A stretch of DNA of 16,365 nt from Thermoplasmata archaeon. GTDB lineage: Archaea; Thermoplasmatota; Thermoplasmata; Lutacidiplasmatales; UBA184. A model generated the notes under the pieces. It was not told the origin of the DNA and did not search any database. It saw only the letters and a list, made by a program, of their open reading frames with translations. Each line of letters starts with the position of its first letter. The stretch's first letter is position 1. Both the position numbers and the translations under genes were made by a program. Location of the stretch: positions 1 through 16,365 of the forward strand of contig JASHQN010000158.1 of NCBI GenBank assembly GCA_030039135.1, written 5' to 3'. Positions 7,251 through 13,902 of the stretch are shown piece after piece.

Positions 7251-8155
7251 GGAGGCCGGCCCCGCCGATCGAGGTCGTCGATCGCAGCGCGGATCGCTCG
7301 GCGGGCCCGGTCGACGTGCTCCTTCGGGATGAGGTGGGAGGAATACCGTGCCTCCTCGAAGAGCCGTGTCAGATCGCCCGCGGCGTCAGGGCGGATGCCG
7401 AGGCGCACGAGATGGCGCTCGCGGATCTCCTCCGCGGTCGCGGTCGTCACGTCACCGACCACCGGACCGATGCGTTCGAGGATCGAAGCGTAGAGCCGGA
7501 TCACGATGGTCCGGTAATCGCCCCCGGCGTCCAGATCGTGCGCGGCCGAGCCGAGGGCGCTGCGGATCTGTTCGAAGTCTTCTTTGCTCGGTTCTCGGCG
7601 ACGGGGCGGCGCTTCCCGCATCGAGCTCCTGGCCCAGGCCGAAACGCTGACGACCACGCAGATGACCCCCACGACCACTACGAGGACCGCGAACCAGGTC
7701 CACGAGGGCAGGGTGAGGCCCAAGAAGTGGACGGGGGACCCGACCGGCCCGCTCCGGTTCCCGGTCTCGTTGGCCACGGGCGTGCCTCCGGAGGGACCGG
7801 TGATGTTCCCGGGGAGCAACGAGAAGGGACCGCCGCTCCCGCCGAACGCTTCGAGCAGGACGAGCAGTAGGACCGCGACGAGGACGGTGACGAGCCCGGT
7901 GAGGACGATTCGGCCGGGCGGACGGTGGCCCCGGGCGATCCAGACGACCAGCACGCCGAGCAGCGCAAGGGCGGCCGCGACGAACGCGACGTCCACCACG
8001 GCGGGCGAGAGCAGAACCTCGGAGGCAGGGCCCGGGCGAAACGGCGGCGCGGTGGCCGCACCGGCGACCAGGCTGGCCGAGGCGCCGACCGCCAGGGAGA
8101 CCGTGACGATGACGAGGAGCGCCGGCGACACTCGCGCGCGCGGTCGGACGGCCAT
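7247..8155 (-). CDS. DUF4129-domain membrane protein, first gene of the operon
   Basis: The 302-residue protein has about four membrane helices (11-33, 53-74, 82-104, 152-172). A Gly/Asn/Pro-rich loop with N-glycosylation sequons (LLPGNITGPSGG and VANETGNRSG, 113-136) lies between helices 3 and 4 and probably faces outside. The C-terminal cytoplasmic part (about 190-298) matches DUF4129: DYRTIVIRLYASILERIG (213-230), TAEEIRERHL, LTRLFEEARYSSHLIPKEHV (262-281) and a closing basic helix. DUF4129 usually forms the C-terminus of transglutaminase-like proteins or stands beside them in MoxR/DUF58 operons. The frame stays open another 120 codons upstream, but that stretch is low-complexity and Arg-rich, and the ATG at 8153-8155 begins the first helix. 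Three overlapping genes follow on the same strand. Confidence 0.88.
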   Translation of the reverse strand: MAVRPRARVSPALLVIVTVSLAVGASASLVAGAATAPPFRPGPASEVLLSPAVVDVAFVAAALALLGVLVVWIARGHRPPGRIVLTGLVTVLVAVLLLVLLEAFGGSGGPFSLLPGNITGPSGGTPVANETGNRSGPVGSPVHFLGLTLPSWTWFAVLVVVVGVICVVVSVSAWARSSMREAPPRRREPSKEDFEQIRSALGSAAHDLDAGGDYRTIVIRLYASILERIGPVVGDVTTATAEEIRERHLVRLGIRPDAAGDLTRLFEEARYSSHLIPKEHVDRARRAIRAAIDDLDRRGRPP

Positions 8156-8184
8156 GGGCCCCCGTTCGATAGAGGGGCCGCGCG

Positions 8185-8195
8185 CCCATACCCTT
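8185..8195 (-). promoter_or_regulatory. Possible TATA box for the DUF4129-DUF58 operon
   Basis: The minus strand reads AAGGGTATGGG, centred about 34 nt before the ATG at 8155, the same spacing as in the MoxR promoter. The TATA core is short and the surroundings are GC-rich. It lies in the 47-nt gap after the GNAT gene; read-through from that gene is the alternative. Confidence 0.33.
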
Positions 8196-8202
8196 GCCGC
8201 CC

Positions 8203-9105
8203 CTACGAGGAACTCGGGGCTCCGTCCGGGCGAGAGTTCGCGAGCGAGAGCAGGTAGAAGCTGCGACGTTCGTGCTCGGGGGCGACCACGACAAAGTCGT
8301 CGACTGCGTAGCCCAGGTCCGTCGCGGCCCGGAACGCGTCTCGCGTCGCGTGCCGCCACCGCCTCAGCGACTTGGGTTCGTGCTGGCGGACGAGCGCGAG
8401 GTCGAACGGTACTTCGAGGTGCGCGCTCGGACCCTCCGGTTCGGCGACGGCCGTCGGGACCCGAATCCCGCTCTCGCCAGGCTCGGTCTCGACCATCCGA
8501 CTCGAGCGGCCCCATCGGGCTTCGTTGTCCTTGGCGGAGGGGCCGGAGCCGGCGAGCCGGGCGATCACGTCCGGAGACTCGAGGGTCCAGACCGCACGCA
8601 TCCGGTCGGTTTCAAGCCCTTCGTTCGCCGGGTCGCTGAGCTGGCCGAAGTAGTGGGGAAAGTAGCGGTCCGGACGCGCGCCGAGCCGGTGCACGTGGAG
8701 CCACGCCGTTCGACTCTGCAGAGGGTCGAACACCCAGCGGATCTCCTTGAGGCCGATGCGGAGGACCTCGTCGCGCTGCGCGGCCTTTAGCTGGAAACCG
8801 AGGTGGTGATTCTGGTACTCGGGCCGCACGGCGGTGAGGAGAGAGTAGTGGTAGAGGGTCGCCCCGTCCCACCCGATCAACGAGGCCGAGATTCCGGCCA
8901 GGTAGATGTCCGCGAACGCCCCGATCACGAGGCCGCCATTGTCCTGCAGCACCCGCTGCAGCCCGACCGGAAGGGAGCCCAGAGCAGCCGAGTCCGCTCC
9001 CACCACCGCCCGCTCGACCTCGGCGACCTGACGGAACTCCTCGGGCTTCTCGAGGCGACGAAAGCGGAAGCCTTCGACCTTCTCGCTAACGCCGGACGTC
9101 GCCAC
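8203..9105 (-). CDS. GNAT-fold protein of the COG3375 type
   Basis: This protein of about 300 residues resembles the GNAT-superfamily group COG3375, whose members share a core of the form VRPEYxxxxLGxxLKxAQRDExLxxGLxxIRWxFDPLQSRxAxLxxHRLGA. Here the match runs from LLTAVRPEYQNHHLGFQLKA through IRWVFDPLQSRTAWLHVHRL, with the later YFG.L.D..NEGLETDRM. Acyl-CoA-dependent acyl transfer is the family expectation, but the pyrophosphate-loop RxxGxG is replaced by QNHHLG, so activity is uncertain. The C-terminal third beyond about residue 190 is less conserved. The frame can start at GTG 9115-9117, but the TATA box at 9128-9136 puts the transcript start near GTG 9103-9105, which I use. The substrate is unknown. 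It is separated from the neighbouring DUF4129 operon by 47 nt. Confidence 0.82.
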   Translation of the reverse strand: MATSGVSEKVEGFRFRRLEKPEEFRQVAEVERAVVGADSAALGSLPVGLQRVLQDNGGLVIGAFADIYLAGISASLIGWDGATLYHYSLLTAVRPEYQNHHLGFQLKAAQRDEVLRIGLKEIRWVFDPLQSRTAWLHVHRLGARPDRYFPHYFGQLSDPANEGLETDRMRAVWTLESPDVIARLAGSGPSAKDNEARWGRSSRMVETEPGESGIRVPTAVAEPEGPSAHLEVPFDLALVRQHEPKSLRRWRHATRDAFRAATDLGYAVDDFVVVAPEHERRSFYLLSLANSRPDGAPSSS

Positions 9106-9127
9106 GCCGGCGTTCACCGGCCGACCG

Positions 9128-9136
9128 TACTTAACG
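9128..9136 (-). promoter_or_regulatory. TATA box deciding the GNAT gene start
   Basis: The minus strand reads GTTAAGTAC, centred near 9131. Twenty-six nt downstream is 9105, the first base of an in-frame GTG, so the mRNA is probably leaderless and the upstream GTG at 9117 would not be in the transcript. Confidence 0.5.
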
Positions 9137-9157
9137 CGACGGCGCGGCCGGGCGGGC

Positions 9158-9583
9158 CTACCGACGCACGCGCAGCTCGGCCCTCTTCTGCTCGTACCGG
9201 ACTTCGTCCCTCGGCGTGAGCTCCCAGAGCAGGTCTTCGAGCTCGGGGATGTTCCGGAGGAACTCGGCCTTGCTCTTCGTCACCATCAGGTGTTCGAACT
9301 TCGCTCGCGCGACGTAGTAGGAGCCCACCAGGTACGCGCCGACGATCGCCACGATCGGCCCCACGACGACGAAGACGAGGTTGTAGTTCGCGCTCGGGGT
9401 GTCCGTCGCGGCGTTGATCGCCGGGAACGGACCCCAGCTCGAGAGCGGAGTGAAGTAGCCGACCGCGAGGACCGTGAGGAGCACCCCGACGCCGAGCACG
9501 AAGTCGGAGATCGACGCCCGGTGCGTCCGGAGGCCATGCCGGAATCGTCGCTCGAACGGCACCCGGGGACTGGGACGGGTCAT
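9158..9583 (-). CDS. Small two-helix membrane protein with charged cytoplasmic tail
   Basis: The 141-residue protein has a basic N-terminus (about 1-23), a membrane helix (26-45), an outside loop of about 23 residues, a second helix (69-90) and a charged helical C-terminus with KSKAEFLRNIPELEDLLWEL (103-122) and RYEQKRAEL. This layout recalls the DUF3198 family described from Thermoplasmatales, two helices plus a helical cytoplasmic domain, but I cannot confirm membership. Starts at GTG 9589 and ATG 9583 are both in frame; a TATA box 26 nt before the ATG favours 9583 and a leaderless mRNA. It lies downstream of the seven-helix protein and upstream of the GNAT gene, with its own promoter. Function unknown; if the family guess holds it would support a Thermoplasmata host. 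Confidence 0.78.
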   Translation of the reverse strand: MTRPSPRVPFERRFRHGLRTHRASISDFVLGVGVLLTVLAVGYFTPLSSWGPFPAINAATDTPSANYNLVFVVVGPIVAIVGAYLVGSYYVARAKFEHLMVTKSKAEFLRNIPELEDLLWELTPRDEVRYEQKRAELRVRR

Positions 9584-9603
9584 GCGCACGGCGGAAGGCG
9601 CTC

Positions 9604-9614
9604 GGCTTAAGAAA
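9604..9614 (-). promoter_or_regulatory. TATA box for the two-helix membrane protein
   Basis: The minus strand reads TTTCTTAAGCC, centred near 9609, exactly 26 nt before the ATG at 9583. It lies directly after the stop codon (9615-9617) of the upstream seven-helix gene. Confidence 0.55.
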
Positions 9615-10415
9615 CTACGTGCGGCGATCCGGCAGCGGTTCGCCGTTTCCAGCGTGGTCCGTCCTACCGTACGGAGCGGGGGCGGTCCTCCCGGGAGACG
9701 GCCCTCGCGCGCTCGGGGGAGGGATCGCGCTGAGGAGCGGCCGGAGGCGCCGGTACATCAGCACCCCCCCGACGAGGGCCACGATCGCGCTCGCGAATGC
9801 GGTCGCCTCGTCGGTGGGCGTGCTGGTCCCGGAGAGCGAGACGATCCCGATCAGGAAGAATCCGAACGCGCCGAACAGCGCTCCGGCAACCGGCCCTCCA
9901 CCGGTCCGGCCGAGCGCGTGGGACGGCGGTAGGGATAGGAGCGCCCCGGCGACCTCGAGCCCGAGGATCGCGACCGCCTCGATCAGGACGAGGGCGAGGC
10001 CGCCGGCGGCCAGCGACGGACCGGAGAGGTACTGGGCGACGATCGTGAGGACCAGGATCCCCCCGACTCCCGCACGGAATCCGAGGGCGTAGAACGGTCC
10101 GCTCTCCCCCGTGCCCCAGTACCGGCTCCTCAGGATGGCCCATTGCGCCGCCTCCGACGCCACCACGAGGATACCGAGGAAGAGGAGCGCGCCCGGGATC
10201 GCGCCGTTCACCATCGACGTCAGGAAGAGGAGCAGGGCGAGGGCGAGAGGAATGCCGACGAAGAGCCCCGCCGTGTACGCGAAGACCTCCCGTCGCTCCT
10301 CGAACAGCGTCTCGGGGACCTGGGGCGTGGCGAACCGGCCGATCTCCACGTAGACGAACCCTCCCGAAAGGAGGACCCCGACGACGCCTCCGATCGACAG
10401 CGCGACGTCGACCAC
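9615..10415 (-). CDS. Seven-helix integral membrane protein, co-transcribed with trmI
   Basis: I do not recognise a family. The 266-residue protein has about seven predicted membrane helices (5-25, 44-67, 72-93, 108-128, 135-160, 175-195, 205-222) and a proline/arginine-rich cytoplasmic tail of about 40 residues (227-266). Charged residues inside or next to helices include Glu24, Glu88 and Glu146. No transporter signature or catalytic motif is apparent. The start is GTG 10413-10415, two bases after the trmI stop codon, so the two genes almost certainly share a transcript. That neighbour gives no clear functional hint. The tail has no similarity I can name, and the GC-rich proline codons there may reflect loose constraint. 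Confidence 0.78.
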   Translation of the reverse strand: MVDVALSIGGVVGVLLSGGFVYVEIGRFATPQVPETLFEERREVFAYTAGLFVGIPLALALLLFLTSMVNGAIPGALLFLGILVVASEAAQWAILRSRYWGTGESGPFYALGFRAGVGGILVLTIVAQYLSGPSLAAGGLALVLIEAVAILGLEVAGALLSLPPSHALGRTGGGPVAGALFGAFGFFLIGIVSLSGTSTPTDEATAFASAIVALVGGVLMYRRLRPLLSAIPPPSARGPSPGRTAPAPYGRTDHAGNGEPLPDRRT

Positions 10416-10417
10416 GG

Positions 10418-11191
10418 CTAGTCGACCTTCCGTCCGACGGCCAGGAAGCCGGTGTGGCCTAGCATCTCGAACGACGGGCGCGTACCCCCCTCACCGACCG
10501 TGAGCTCCCGCTCGAGAAGTTCGATCGCTCGAACCTCGTCGTAGCGGAGGGCTCGCAGGGCGAGGACCGTGCGTTCGAGCTGGTTGTACGTCGGCGTGTA
10601 CGTCGCGACCCGGCCGCCGGGCGCGAGCGCATCCCGGGCGGAGGGGAACACCTTCCACGGCTCGGGCAGATCGAGCAGGACGGCATCGAGGTCGCTGAGG
10701 TCGATTCCGTCGCGGACGACGTCGCGCTCGACGAACGTCACTCGGTCGGCGAGGCCGGCTCGCCCGACGTTGGCACGCGCGGCGGCGAGGAACTCCGGTC
10801 GTCGATCGAACGAGGTGACGTGGCCCTCCCGGCCGACCGCGAAGGCGAGGGCAATCGTCAGCGCCCCGCTTCCCGAGCCCGCCTCCGCCACCTGAGCGCC
10901 GGGGCCGACCCCCGCGCGAAAGAGGAGCTGGGCGGCGTCCTTCGGCGTGATGATCTGGGCTCCCCGTCGCACCGACGCGAAGAGATCGGCCAGCGAGGGT
11001 CGAAGGATACGATACGACGTTCCGAGCCAGGTGATTGAGCCTCCCGGAGGCCGCCCGATCTGGTCGGTCAGGTCGATCACCCCCTCCTGCCCGATGCGCA
11101 CCGGCCCCTTGGCCAGGGGTACGAGGATCGCCGGCGTTCCGTGGCCTTTCACCGCCACGATCTCGCCCTCGGCCCAGCGTTCGTGGCTCAC
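10418..11191 (-). CDS. trmI: tRNA (adenine-N1)-methyltransferase TrmI
   Basis: This 257-residue SAM-dependent enzyme would methylate N1 of adenine 58 (and in some archaea 57) in the T-loop of tRNA. The N-terminal beta-barrel region (1-65) is followed by RGAQIITPKDAAQLL (76-90), the archaeal counterpart of the TrmI signature RPTQVIYPKDA. SAM motif I is VAEAGSGSGALTIALA (101-116), the acidic residue after strand 2 is in SFDRRPEF (127-134), and motif IV is AVLLDLPEPWKVF (170-182). PGGRVATYTPTYNQLERTV (191-209) closes the core. Length matches archaeal homologues, which form tetramers. The start GTG 11189-11191 has a GAGGT ribosome-binding site seven bases upstream and a TATA box at 11231-11240, so unlike several neighbours this transcript has a leader of about 19 nt. 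The seven-helix protein gene follows after two bases. Confidence 0.93.
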   Translation of the reverse strand: MSHERWAEGEIVAVKGHGTPAILVPLAKGPVRIGQEGVIDLTDQIGRPPGGSITWLGTSYRILRPSLADLFASVRRGAQIITPKDAAQLLFRAGVGPGAQVAEAGSGSGALTIALAFAVGREGHVTSFDRRPEFLAAARANVGRAGLADRVTFVERDVVRDGIDLSDLDAVLLDLPEPWKVFPSARDALAPGGRVATYTPTYNQLERTVLALRALRYDEVRAIELLERELTVGEGGTRPSFEMLGHTGFLAVGRKVD

Positions 11192-11198
11192 GCGTTCG

Positions 11199-11203
11199 AC
11201 CTC
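11199..11203 (-). promoter_or_regulatory. Shine-Dalgarno site of trmI
   Basis: GAGGT on the minus strand, complementary to the 16S rRNA 3' end, lies seven bases before the GTG start. It supports that start and shows that leadered mRNAs coexist with leaderless ones in this genome. Confidence 0.55.
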
Positions 11204-11217
11204 AGGGCTTGCGCCCT
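11204..11217 (-). repeat. Small hairpin with a GCAA (GNRA) loop, between dsbA-like gene and trmI
   Basis: On the minus strand AGGGC-GCAA-GCCCT forms a five-pair stem with a GNRA tetraloop. It lies after the DsbA-like gene and straddles the predicted trmI start site (near 11210), so it may mark the 3' end of the dsbA-like mRNA. No T-run follows. Confidence 0.25.
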
Positions 11218-11230
11218 CACGGTCCGGTGG

Positions 11231-11240
11231 CGGTATTAGA
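11231..11240 (-). promoter_or_regulatory. TATA box for trmI
   Basis: The minus strand reads TCTAATACCG, centred near 11236, in the 67-nt gap after the DsbA-like gene. The predicted start near 11210 leaves room for the ribosome-binding site. Confidence 0.45.
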
Positions 11241-11258
11241 CCGGCGGACCCGCACCCG

Positions 11259-11783
11259 CTACGGACCGGCCTGGAGGCTCTTCAGAAGCGGCAGGAACTC
11301 GTACGAGCCGACGTGCATCCGACCGTTGACGAACAAGATCGGCGTTTCGGCGACCCCAGACTCGCGAGCGCTCTCGAGGTCCTCCGCGACACGACGCCGC
11401 GGAGCCCCCGAGCTCAGGTCGCGGTCGTAGGTGGCCATCTCGATGGGTAACTCCTCGGCAAGCCGGCGGATCGTCGGTTCCGTAAGGGAGTCTTGGTGGG
11501 CGAAGAGGCGGTCGTGCATGAGCCAGAACTTCGCCTGCATGTCCGCCGCTTCCGACGCCTCCGCGGCCAGCATCGAATGGGGGTGGATCGCGGGCTGCGG
11601 ATAATGGCGGTAGACGAAGCATAGATCGTCGCCGAGCTCTCGAAGCAGCTCCTGGACGATCGGATGGAGTTCCGCGCAGTGTGGGCACTCGAAATCTCCG
11701 TACTCGACGAGGGTGCGTCGCGCCGTCGGCGGTCCGATGCGGTGGTCTCGATTCTCGATCGGCAGCACCAGATCTGGGAGCAT
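11259..11783 (-). CDS. DsbA-family thioredoxin-fold protein (CPHC)
   Basis: This is a DsbA-like thioredoxin-fold protein of the Thioredoxin_4/DsbA group, as found alone or fused to NhaA antiporters. Numbering from the ATG at 11783 (174 residues): TLVEYGDFECPHCAELHPIV (24-43) holds the redox motif CPHC (33-36), identical to that of E. coli DsbA; then FVYRHYPQPAIHPHSMLAAE, KFWLMHDRLFAHQDSL, and TPILFVNGRMHVGSYEF with the cis-proline. The family is complete. No signal peptide or lipobox is visible from either possible ATG (11783 or 11840), so the protein appears cytoplasmic, unlike bacterial DsbA. I prefer 11783 because the residues before it are Arg/Pro-rich and unlike the family. Oxidase, reductase and isomerase roles cannot be told apart. 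No clear promoter was found. Confidence 0.88.
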   Translation of the reverse strand: MLPDLVLPIENRDHRIGPPTARRTLVEYGDFECPHCAELHPIVQELLRELGDDLCFVYRHYPQPAIHPHSMLAAEASEAADMQAKFWLMHDRLFAHQDSLTEPTIRRLAEELPIEMATYDRDLSSGAPRRRVAEDLESARESGVAETPILFVNGRMHVGSYEFLPLLKSLQAGP

Positions 11784-11919
11784 CGGCGGTGGCACGCGAT
11801 CCCCTCGGCTTCGGACAGGGCCGCGACCTTTTCCGTGCATCGGTTCGGCGGGCGCGGCCGTGAGCCGTGGCCGGCCACCCCGACCCCGGGCCCCCGCGCG
11901 TGCCGAGCCCGAGGCTCGG

Positions 11920-11928
11920 CTTTAGATA
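11920..11928 (+). promoter_or_regulatory. TATA box for tRNA-Gly
   Basis: CTTTAGATA is centred about 28 nt before the first base of the mature tRNA, the usual archaeal spacing, in a stretch otherwise very rich in G and C. Confidence 0.6.
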
Positions 11929-11952
11929 GCGCCGACCTTGGCCCCCGGCGCT

Positions 11953-12026
11953 GCGGGCATAGTGTAGTCTGGTTATCACATAGGCTTGCCAAGCCTATAA
12001 CCCGGGTTCAAATCCCGGTGCCCGCA
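11953..12026 (+). tRNA. tRNA-Gly(GCC)
   Basis: A full cloverleaf folds. The acceptor stem is GCGGGCA (11953-11959) with TGCCCGC (12019-12025) and discriminator A12026. The D stem is GTG/CAC with the loop AGTCTGGTTAT carrying GG. The anticodon stem TAGGC/GCCTA encloses TTGCCAA, giving anticodon GCC (11988-11990). The variable loop is four bases, and the T stem CCGGG/CCCGG encloses TTCAAAT. There is no intron, and the CCA end is not encoded (TCC follows). It decodes GGC and GGU. T54-T55-C56 is standard, and A58, the target of the TrmI enzyme encoded about 0.8 kb away, is present. Confidence 0.97.
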
Positions 12027-12090
12027 TCCTCTGGCCGACCGCCGGTGGGCCGCGTCCGAGCAGGGTTCCGAGAGCACGGTTCGCCTCGAA

Positions 12091-12100
12091 ACGTTTGAAA
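12091..12100 (+). promoter_or_regulatory. Probable TATA box for the alpha/beta hydrolase
   Basis: CGTTTGAAAG is centred at 12096, 26 nt before the ATG at 12122, with a purine-rich GAAA stretch just upstream as a possible BRE. It predicts a leaderless mRNA and argues against the TTG at 12095 as the start. Confidence 0.42.
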
Positions 12101-12121
12101 GCGAAGGGTGATACCGGTCCG

Positions 12122-12994
12122 ATGGCGAAGGTGCGACGCGTCCGTGCCTCCCGGGGGCGTTGGTTCGAGTACGTCTCTCAGGGGAAGGGTCCCGCGACCC
12201 TCCTCGTCCATCCGGGCGGCCCGGGCCTGACCTACCATTACCTGAGGGCGATCCTCCGGCTCGCGAACGCGCACCTGCGGGTCATCCTGTTCAACCCGCG
12301 GGGAGTGGGCCACAGCTGGCGTCCGAGTTCGCCGCGCGAGTACACGATCTCGGCGATGGCGGAGGACGTCGAGGCGGTCCGCAAGGCGCTGCACATCCGA
12401 GAGCTCCACCTCCTCGGCTACTCGGCCGGCGGCTTCGTCGCGCTCGAGTACGCCCATCGCTACGAATCCCGCCTCACCAGCCTCATTCTGTGCGCGACCG
12501 CCGGCAGCGCGGAGGAGATCCGGCAGGCCAACCGGATGGCGAGCGCGCTCGCCCCTCCCGCGTGGCGGGCCCGGATTCGGGAACTGACCAAGGCGAAGGC
12601 GTTCGCCACCGACGAGTACCAGCGCCTCGTGGAGAAGATCTTCGGGCCGTTCCAGACCCGGTTCTTCCGCGGAACCTCCCGGGATTGGAAGGCGACGAAG
12701 CTCAGCCCCGATGTCTACCGCGCGATGATGACCCGTTCGGGCGACGAGTTCGCGGTCGACGGGACGATCGCGCGGTGGGACGGCCGGAGGTACTACTCGA
12801 GGATCGAGGTGCCTACCCTCGTCGTCGTGGGCCGGTACGACTTTTTCCTGAACTCCTCCGTCGAGATGAGCGAGCGCATCGAGCCGGCCCACCTGAGGGT
12901 CCTCCAGCACAGCAGTCACCGGATGATCCTCGAGCAGCCGAAGGAGTTCCTCGGGACGGTACGGGAATTCCTCGAGGACGTCACGGGCGGCTGA
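12122..12994 (+). CDS. Alpha/beta hydrolase, proline iminopeptidase-like (S33)
   Basis: The 290-residue protein is a complete alpha/beta-hydrolase. The oxyanion-hole motif HPGGPG (30-35) is the HGGPG signature of the proline iminopeptidase/S33 group. FNPRGVGHS (57-65) follows, then the nucleophile elbow LGYSAGGF with Ser101, the acid in VVGRYDFF (Asp240) and the catalytic His266 in SSHRM. A helical cap region spans about 130-220. Release of N-terminal proline or hydrolysis of small amides or esters would fit; many family members act on other substrates, so the reaction is not certain. The frame extends nine codons further to a TTG at 12095, but the ATG at 12122 has a TATA-like box 26 nt upstream and fits the family start. 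It is the first of three plus-strand genes after tRNA-Gly. Confidence 0.9.
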   Translation: MAKVRRVRASRGRWFEYVSQGKGPATLLVHPGGPGLTYHYLRAILRLANAHLRVILFNPRGVGHSWRPSSPREYTISAMAEDVEAVRKALHIRELHLLGYSAGGFVALEYAHRYESRLTSLILCATAGSAEEIRQANRMASALAPPAWRARIRELTKAKAFATDEYQRLVEKIFGPFQTRFFRGTSRDWKATKLSPDVYRAMMTRSGDEFAVDGTIARWDGRRYYSRIEVPTLVVVGRYDFFLNSSVEMSERIEPAHLRVLQHSSHRMILEQPKEFLGTVREFLEDVTGG

Positions 12995-13064
12995 TCCCGC
13001 CCGACACCGGGTCCGCAGTGCCGGATCTCTCGGGGTCGCCGAGCGACCCGGCACGCGAACCCAT

Positions 13065-13826
13065 ATGGTGGATGGCGTCCATCGTACGGACGCGATGGTC
13101 GGTCCCGCGCATGCGGCCGAGGAGTCCGCCGATCCCAAGACGATCGTCCGCGACGGGTGGAACCGCGTCGCTACGATCTACCGGCCACCGGGATCGCCCG
13201 CCGACGCCTTCGGTCACACGTACGCGGACCATCGGGAATGGCTCGAGCCGTTGCTCCGACGCCTGCGGCCCGGCACGCAGGTGCTCGACCTCGGATGCGG
13301 CTGCGGGTTCCCCGACGCGCGGTTGCTCTCGGAGCGATTCCGCGTGACGGGCATCGATATCTCGGACGTTCAGATCGCCCGCGCCCGGCGTCTCCTGCCC
13401 TCCGTGCGCTTCGTCCGGGCGGACATGACCGAGGTCGCGTTCCCGCCGGAGTCGTTCGGTGGGGTCGTCTGCATCTACGCCCTGATCCACGTCCCTCTTC
13501 GGGAGCAGCGGGACCTGATCGGCCGCGTCTACCGATGGCTCACCCCGGGGGGTCTCTTTCTCGTCACGACGGGAGCCCGGGAGTGGACCGGGGTCGAAGA
13601 GGGATGGCTCGGGTCGAACGCCAAGATGTACTGGAGCCACGCCGACACCGCGACCTATTCCCGCTGGATTGGCGGAGCGGGGTTCACGATCCTGCGACGC
13701 ACGGTCGTGTCGGAGGGCGCGACGGACCACGCGCTGTTCCTGGCGCAGAAGCCCGGGACCCCTCCGGGGCCCGCAGAACCTCGACCGCGCCACGTCCTCG
13801 GCCGGCCCTTGCGTCTCGGAAAGTAG
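13065..13826 (+). CDS. Class I SAM-dependent methyltransferase (Methyltransf_11 type)
   Basis: The 253-residue protein has the class I Rossmann fold. Motif I is VLDLGCGCGFPDARLL (73-88), the strand-2 acidic residue is in TGIDISDVQIARAR (95-108), RFVRADMTEVAFPPESFGGV (115-134) covers motifs II-III, and LTPGGLFLVTTG (159-170) is post-III. Such methyltransferases act on many small molecules (UbiE/COQ5-like, polyketide or sugar modification); nothing in the sequence fixes the substrate. The C-terminal 25 residues are Pro/Arg-rich and probably disordered. ATG 13065 is the longest good start; ATG 13095 is also in frame, and CATATG at 13063-13068 could act as its TATA element. The gene begins 70 nt after the hydrolase on the same strand. 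Confidence 0.88.
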   Translation: MVDGVHRTDAMVGPAHAAEESADPKTIVRDGWNRVATIYRPPGSPADAFGHTYADHREWLEPLLRRLRPGTQVLDLGCGCGFPDARLLSERFRVTGIDISDVQIARARRLLPSVRFVRADMTEVAFPPESFGGVVCIYALIHVPLREQRDLIGRVYRWLTPGGLFLVTTGAREWTGVEEGWLGSNAKMYWSHADTATYSRWIGGAGFTILRRTVVSEGATDHALFLAQKPGTPPGPAEPRPRHVLGRPLRLGK

Positions 13827-13902
13827 AATCTAGGCGAAGCCGTTCCCGTGCGAAGGTGCGGATCGGTCCCCGGGATCGGTCGCGCCCAGCCGCAGGCGGC
13901 CG

